A stretch of 64,000 nucleotides of DNA, from contig JAJONO010000011.1 of assembly GCA_021323535.1 (NCBI GenBank), positions 62,001 to 126,000 of the forward strand, given 5' to 3'. Of this stretch, positions 59,559-64,000 are shown in pieces. The DNA comes from Bacteroidota bacterium (GTDB lineage: Bacteria; Bacteroidota; Bacteroidia; B-17B0; Aurantibacillaceae). How positions within the stretch are numbered: position 1 is the first letter of the stretch; every line of letters starts with the position of its first letter. The position numbers and the translations under genes are program-made. The notes beneath the pieces were generated by a model. That model searched no databases. It was not told the origin of the DNA and saw nothing but the letters and a program-made list of their open reading frames with translations.

Positions 59559-62294
59559 ATGGGATTTTCATTAAAGAAGGTGAGATACTTTCTTGCGCTT
59601 CTATCTTTAATTCTGAATTCTCAGGTCGGCTCCTCTCAGAATTGCTCAGGATGTACGCAGAATATTTCATCTAATACCTCTTATGTTCATGTAATGACTA
59701 AAGATGTTATTTGTATTGACCCTGGGGTTGTTGTAGATGTAGTTTTTATGGACGGCGGTACTCTTTGTAATGAGGGTACAGTCTCAGATCTTAAGCTTAA
59801 TGGCGGATCCGGTATTGTAAACAACTATTCGAATATAGAAAATTATGAAGGAAGTTTTAAACTTAAGAACAATCTCGAAATCCACAATTTTCCTTATGCC
59901 ACTTTTGTTTTTTATAATAATCAGTCAATTGATCTTGACAGCCGTGACTTTTCGTTCACAAATTATAATGGCGCCAACTTCAGTTTTGACAATTACGACA
60001 TGAATGTTTACACTGGCACTATTACAATCATTAATGGCGAAACATGGAGTGTTGATCCGGGTATATCCGATCAGGCCTTATTTAACCTTGCTCACCATTT
60101 CAATTCAGATGATAACGGAGTAGTTATATTAAACAAAGAAACCGGGTACTTTAATGTTAACGGCTCTATAAATTTAAATGGAGTAGCCAATAAGAGTATT
60201 GGTAACTCTGGCCTTATGGAGGTGCTGGGTTCTTTTAATACCGGTGGTACTGCCAGCAGTAATGTAATAGAATTACAAAACTCAGGGTCTATGGCAATAT
60301 ACACAGATTTTAATTCAACCGTGAGCAATGCCAGTCTTAGTATTATTAATCAGAACAGTATTATTGTTTACAATGATTTCATACTTACTAACCCTTCCAG
60401 TACTGTTACGAACTCTTCGCAGTTTATTGTAAACAATAATGTAGATCTTAATTACTGTAATTTTACCAATAATGAGTATATAACCTGTAATAATATAAAT
60501 CTTAATAACAGTATATACCACAATAACAATAATTCCTATTTTAATTATCTCAACAATGTCAATTCAGTATTTAATAACAATTCATACATTAACGCCTCAA
60601 CAATTGTCAATACTGGCACAATAAATCTTGCCGAAAAAACTCTCATCCTCACCTATGAGTATTCCAATACCAATGGAATTATTCATGGACCGAGTGGGGT
60701 TACTGATACTTTGAGTTATGCAAGAATTATAATAACTAACAGTTCAACCAATTCAACATGGATCGACGGAAATATTTTAGTTCACGACAAATCCCTCAAC
60801 TGCAATTCGACCAACATCAATTACGGATTTGATAATGTAACCAATGCAAGTAAAATTGCCGGAACTGTTTTCTTTGCTTCAAAATCGGTTGGGCCCGGAT
60901 CTCCTCCGGTTAGTACTTGTGCTACACTCAACCAACTTTACAACGTATCTGCGACTAAATCAACATCCTCCGCTATGTGCCAAGGTGGTCTTGTTGTTTT
61001 AACTTCTCAACTGAACCAGGTCATAACTTACACAGTTCCTTTTTGGGGACTAGTAGTTACATTAAACTATCCTCTTAATATTCCTTCCAACTCGTTTACA
61101 TGGACCCCTGGAAACATGGTTGGCTATCAACATGTAGTTTCTCCGAGTTCAACAACTACTTACACAGTTAAAATAAATTATTTTGGTTGCACGTTTACAA
61201 ATGTGGTTACGGTAACTGTTACCCCTAATGCGGTAAGCATAACCGCCAATCAAACCGGTATTTTATGTTATCCATCTTCAGGTCTTATACTTAATGGCAC
61301 TGCCAGTGCACCCGGAGCATATACGCTCCAATGGTATCTTAATGGTAGTCCCATTTCCGGAGCAACCAGCCTTAATTATACCCCAACAGGACCAGGAATA
61401 TATTATCTTAAGATGACCGCGACAGGAAGTTGTCCTGCGGCCTCTTCAAACACAATAACCATTCATCCAAAACCTTCTGTAACAATTGTTGCCAGCGCGC
61501 TTGGTATTTGCCAGGGAGTGCCTGTTACATTTACTGCAACTGTAGCGTCTGGTTCCGGGAGCGGGTTCAGTTACCAGTGGACACAGAATACGACTAATGT
61601 TGGAACAAATTCCAATATGTATACAACATCTTCTGCAGGAAACTACGCGGTGAATGTTACCAACTCTAATGGATGTGTAGGCACATCCAATGCAATCAAT
61701 ATCCAGGTTAGTACCGGCCTGACTGCAAATGCCGGACCCGATCAGATCTATCTTTCAACGCCAATTGTTATCGGAGGTGTTAATGCGGGCTCCTCAGCAT
61801 GTGCAACTGGCGGTGTTCCACCATATACACCGTTATGGTCCACAAACTCAGGTTTTATTTCCGGAAATGTAAACCAGTGTAACAACCTGGTGGTTCCTAC
61901 TGTTTCTACAATCTATAGTTTAACTGTTACTGATGCAGCGGGTTGTCAATCTACCGATAATGTTTTTGTGGCAAAAGGCGGAACATTTTATATCGTTCCT
62001 AAAAAAGATATTGATGGTGGCTACCAGGTACCTGTAGCTAATAAAGTTTATTTCAAATTTGAGGAAGAATATAAAAACGGGAATCTTTCGTATAAAATAC
62101 TTGACTACAATAGTCTTACAGCAAACATTCAACCTGCAAATATTGTTTGCAGTTTAGTTCCTTCAGCAAAGAGCCTTGGTGATAACAGGTATTACATTGA
62201 TATTACCACTTGTTCGCTTCAGACTTCAAAATTTTACCTTGTAGAAGTAACTACCGACAAGAACGAAAAATTCTACTTTAAATTTTTGAATTGA
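59559..62294 (+). CDS. Large secreted Asn-rich and Ig-like protein lacking a T9SS sorting domain
   Basis: 911 residues. Signal peptide ends QVGSSQ; QNCSGCTQN begins the mature part. About 50-400 is Asn/Tyr-rich with many short beta units (NNSYFNYLNNVNSVFNNNS). About 460-810 holds several Ig/PKD-like modules (SITANQTGILCYPSSGLIL, SVTIVASALGICQGVPVTFT, NAGPDQIYLSTPIVIGG). The C-terminal 95 residues (from GGTFYIVPKKDIDGGYQVP to EKFYFKFLN) do not look like a type A (YPNP) or type B T9SS domain. Probably a surface or pilus-associated adhesin. First of four tightly spaced genes leading to the RHS gene. Confidence 0.83.
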   Translation: MGFSLKKVRYFLALLSLILNSQVGSSQNCSGCTQNISSNTSYVHVMTKDVICIDPGVVVDVVFMDGGTLCNEGTVSDLKLNGGSGIVNNYSNIENYEGSFKLKNNLEIHNFPYATFVFYNNQSIDLDSRDFSFTNYNGANFSFDNYDMNVYTGTITIINGETWSVDPGISDQALFNLAHHFNSDDNGVVILNKETGYFNVNGSINLNGVANKSIGNSGLMEVLGSFNTGGTASSNVIELQNSGSMAIYTDFNSTVSNASLSIINQNSIIVYNDFILTNPSSTVTNSSQFIVNNNVDLNYCNFTNNEYITCNNINLNNSIYHNNNNSYFNYLNNVNSVFNNNSYINASTIVNTGTINLAEKTLILTYEYSNTNGIIHGPSGVTDTLSYARIIITNSSTNSTWIDGNILVHDKSLNCNSTNINYGFDNVTNASKIAGTVFFASKSVGPGSPPVSTCATLNQLYNVSATKSTSSAMCQGGLVVLTSQLNQVITYTVPFWGLVVTLNYPLNIPSNSFTWTPGNMVGYQHVVSPSSTTTYTVKINYFGCTFTNVVTVTVTPNAVSITANQTGILCYPSSGLILNGTASAPGAYTLQWYLNGSPISGATSLNYTPTGPGIYYLKMTATGSCPAASSNTITIHPKPSVTIVASALGICQGVPVTFTATVASGSGSGFSYQWTQNTTNVGTNSNMYTTSSAGNYAVNVTNSNGCVGTSNAINIQVSTGLTANAGPDQIYLSTPIVIGGVNAGSSACATGGVPPYTPLWSTNSGFISGNVNQCNNLVVPTVSTIYSLTVTDAAGCQSTDNVFVAKGGTFYIVPKKDIDGGYQVPVANKVYFKFEEEYKNGNLSYKILDYNSLTANIQPANIVCSLVPSAKSLGDNRYYIDITTCSLQTSKFYLVEVTTDKNEKFYFKFLN

Positions 62295-62301
62295 TTTCCC
62301 C

Positions 62302-62796
62302 ATGAAAAAACTATTAATTCTACTGCCCGCATTGCTGTTATTCTCGTGTGGTAACACCCAGAAAACAGGTTATATCGATGTTAAAAAAGTATTCAATGAT
62401 TTTGAATATAAAAAAGAGCTTGAAAAAGAACTCACGAGTATTACCAATAACAGAAAGTTTGTATTGGATAGTATGGAAACAAACCTCAGATTACTTTCTA
62501 AAAAAGTGGAACTGGATAAAAACAACAAGGATCTTGTCGCTGAGTTTCAGACTCTGAGAAGTATTTACCTGGAAAAAAGATCGATGATCGAGGACGAAAA
62601 CAGGAACATCGTTCAACAGTTCGATGAAAAAATAATTAAGCAGCTTAACAGCTATGTTAAAAGTTACGGGCAGCAAAATAATTATTCAATGATTTACGGT
62701 GCCACCTCTGACGGTAACATTATGTATGGCGATACTACTCTTGATATTTCCAGAGAAGTCACTGAGTATATCAATAAAAAATACAAAGGGAAATAA
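62302..62796 (+). CDS. OmpH/Skp-like chaperone lipoprotein
   Basis: 164 residues. MKKLLILLPALLLFSCGNTQ gives a lipobox with Cys16. After YIDVKKVFNDFEYKKELEKEL comes a long coiled coil (about 40-125, RLLSKKVELDKNNKDLVAEF to EDENRNIVQQFDEKI) and a C-terminal QNNYSMIYGATSDGNIMYGD typical of OmpH/Skp. Skp-like proteins hold unfolded outer-membrane proteins; the lipid anchor and position suggest a dedicated chaperone for the RHS or surface protein. Starts 7 nt after the preceding stop. Confidence 0.85.
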   Translation: MKKLLILLPALLLFSCGNTQKTGYIDVKKVFNDFEYKKELEKELTSITNNRKFVLDSMETNLRLLSKKVELDKNNKDLVAEFQTLRSIYLEKRSMIEDENRNIVQQFDEKIIKQLNSYVKSYGQQNNYSMIYGATSDGNIMYGDTTLDISREVTEYINKKYKGK

Positions 62797-62799
62797 TAC

Positions 62800-63507
62800 A
62801 TGAGAATCTTAATTATCATACTTGTTGTTTGTGCGTTGGGCCTGACTTTCTGTGGACAAAAGAAAGATTTGAGCGGCCCCTCAGGAGAAGGCATCAATGC
62901 ATCTGAGGTAACTCTCAAAAAAGAACTCGCAGATAAGAACACTACGTATGACAACATCTTTGAACACCTGGGTACAATTTCCAAAGAAATAAACAAACAA
63001 AAAGAAATTGAGGATTTTGTATTTACCGCACAGTATCAACCACATTTATTACTATCGCTTTTAAATTCAGATTCTACCGACGAAAATCAAAAGATCAATA
63101 GAGCTATTCTGACTAGAGCACAGGAATATGATAAACTTCATTATATAAAATTCTCTATTGAAAATAAAAAATTTAAGTCAGAATTGTTAAGATACAATGC
63201 TACAACACCTGAGGAATATTCAGAAAGAATATCTTATTATTCGTTTCACATAAAAAATGATGTTTACCTGGTCGAGAATTCAAAAGACACTCTGAAAAAC
63301 GCATTCGTAACCTTTGAAAGAACATTTGACATGTCGCCAAAACTCAATATCGTTTTTGCGTTTGAAAGAAAAAAAACAGAGCCTCTCAAACAACTCACGT
63401 TCGTGTTTGAAGATCTGGTATTCAATAATGGAAAAATTTTATTTGAATACGACTACACCAAATTTTCATATCTGAACTCTCCTGAAATAAAAAAAATAAT
63501 ACCATGA
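62800..63507 (+). CDS. Lipoprotein of unknown function in the RHS operon
   Basis: 235 residues. MRILIIILVVCALGLTFCGQ gives lipobox Cys18. The rest has NTTYDNIFEHLGTISKEINKQ, FEDLVFNNGKILFEYDYTKF and mixed helix and strand. No family recognised. It starts 3 nt after the Skp-like gene and overlaps the RHS gene by ATGA, so the three are coupled. Confidence 0.75.
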   Translation: MRILIIILVVCALGLTFCGQKKDLSGPSGEGINASEVTLKKELADKNTTYDNIFEHLGTISKEINKQKEIEDFVFTAQYQPHLLLSLLNSDSTDENQKINRAILTRAQEYDKLHYIKFSIENKKFKSELLRYNATTPEEYSERISYYSFHIKNDVYLVENSKDTLKNAFVTFERTFDMSPKLNIVFAFERKKTEPLKQLTFVFEDLVFNNGKILFEYDYTKFSYLNSPEIKKIIP

Positions 63508-64000
63508 GATCTTTTGTAAAGAAATATCAAAGACACATTGCCACTTTTTTTCTTCTCAATATTTTAGTTGAGCTGATAAGCCCAGCAGCGGCAATGGCAT
63601 TAACAAGCGGACCAAATCAACCAGAGGTTCAGGAGTTTCAGGCCATTAACGTGAGCGATATGGTTGATCCTTCAACAGGAGATTGTTCTTACAATGTGCC
63701 ATTACTGGAAGTTGACGGATACCCGGTAAATTTAAGTTACCGTTCAGGAATAAGCATGGACCAAGAAGCTACTTTCTGTGGATTAGGCTGGAACATGAAT
63801 GTTGGATCCATTTCAAGAGGATTAAGAGGGTTACCTGATGATTTTAAAGGAGATGTGATCACAAAGAAAATGAACATGAAAGACAACGAATCGTATGGTG
63901 TGACGATTGGCGTTGGCGGAGAATTTTTTGGTGTAGACGGCCTCACAGCAAATGGATCGATAGGACTTACCTATAATAATTATTCAGGATATGATTATGT
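63504..64000 (+). CDS. RHS/YD-repeat-type secreted protein (N-terminal part)
   Basis: About 165 residues to the window edge. A signal peptide ends near AAAMALTSG; then PNQPEVQEFQAINVSDMV, DPSTGDCSYNVPLLEVDGYP, NLSYRSGISMDQEATFCGLG and WNMNVGSISRGLRGLPDDF. These are the N-terminal signatures of the large Bacteroidota RHS-repeat proteins, which form a hollow shell, often around a C-terminal toxin. ATG overlaps the preceding stop. The repeat core and any toxin lie beyond the window. Confidence 0.85.
   Translation, partial: MRSFVKKYQRHIATFFLLNILVELISPAAAMALTSGPNQPEVQEFQAINVSDMVDPSTGDCSYNVPLLEVDGYPVNLSYRSGISMDQEATFCGLGWNMNVGSISRGLRGLPDDFKGDVITKKMNMKDNESYGVTIGVGGEFFGVDGLTANGSIGLTYNNYSGYDY

Noticed and set aside
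1-64000. tRNA, rRNA, insertion sequences, integrase or att sites
   Set aside because: None was recognised; direct repeats found are in small gap families and show no transposase nearby.

Overview
The window comes from a member of the Bacteroidota, probably a Flavobacteriales- or Sphingobacteriales-like lineage. Four secreted proteins end in type IX secretion (T9SS) C-terminal sorting domains, a partial PorP/SprF gene lies at the left edge, and many genes are preceded by the phylum-specific -7 box TAnnTTTG with little Shine-Dalgarno signal. DUF5723/TSP3/OmpA, S37-type peptidase, MORN and YD/RHS proteins also fit this phylum. No tRNA, rRNA, CRISPR array, insertion sequence or integrase was seen.

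Region by region. 1-17 kb: partial PorP/SprF, glutaryl-CoA dehydrogenase, metallophosphoesterase, a frameshifted S37-type peptidase, a TPR protein, an isolated RsmH-like methyltransferase, a large PNGase F-like T9SS protein, a SirB1-type transglutaminase-like protein, an M43 metalloprotease, P5C dehydrogenase (pruA) and an MMPL/RND transporter. 17-31 kb: a YhiN-type flavoprotein, two SpoIIE/PP2C phosphatases (one TPR-coupled, one membrane-coupled), a 65-residue HTH protein, a reprolysin-like T9SS protease, a SUKH protein, a PAS/MEDS sensory pair and small lipoproteins. 31-38 kb: an OmpA-type protein with thrombospondin-3 repeats, prfA, a LOG-family protein, an LpxL-like acyltransferase and a LamG/Ig T9SS adhesin.

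39-49 kb is a divergent glycan locus. The leftward operon holds a GT2, a sugar epimerase and a GT39-type membrane glycosyltransferase. The rightward operon holds rfbF, a sugar SDR, an RfbC-like 3,5-epimerase, a TylC3-type C-methyltransferase, an epimerase/CmcI fusion joined exactly at an A9 tract, and a GT2. Together they probably make and transfer a CDP-linked, C-methylated deoxysugar. 49-53 kb: a LolE-like permease, a NamZ-type (DUF1343) muramidase and a TPR lipoprotein.

The most interesting part is 53.2-58.5 kb, a compact type II secretion / type IV pilus-like cluster: a MORN protein with a very basic tail, a GspK/PilX-like protein carrying a bactofilin-like domain, three class III prepilins, a GspF/PilC platform protein and a minimal A24 prepilin peptidase. 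No ATPase or secretin is present here. It is followed by large Asn-rich and Ig-like surface proteins lacking a T9SS sorting domain, an OmpH/Skp-like lipoprotein, a second lipoprotein and the start of an RHS/YD-type protein cut by the window edge. I infer, without proof, that these genes may form a functional unit.

Intergenic DNA is rich in dispersed repeats: a CTTCGACTnCGCTnAG family, a TCTGCGAGAA family, a bipartite AACTCCGAAGGAGTT / CAACCCTGAGnGGGGTTG element, and short-word hairpins that sometimes run into coding sequence.
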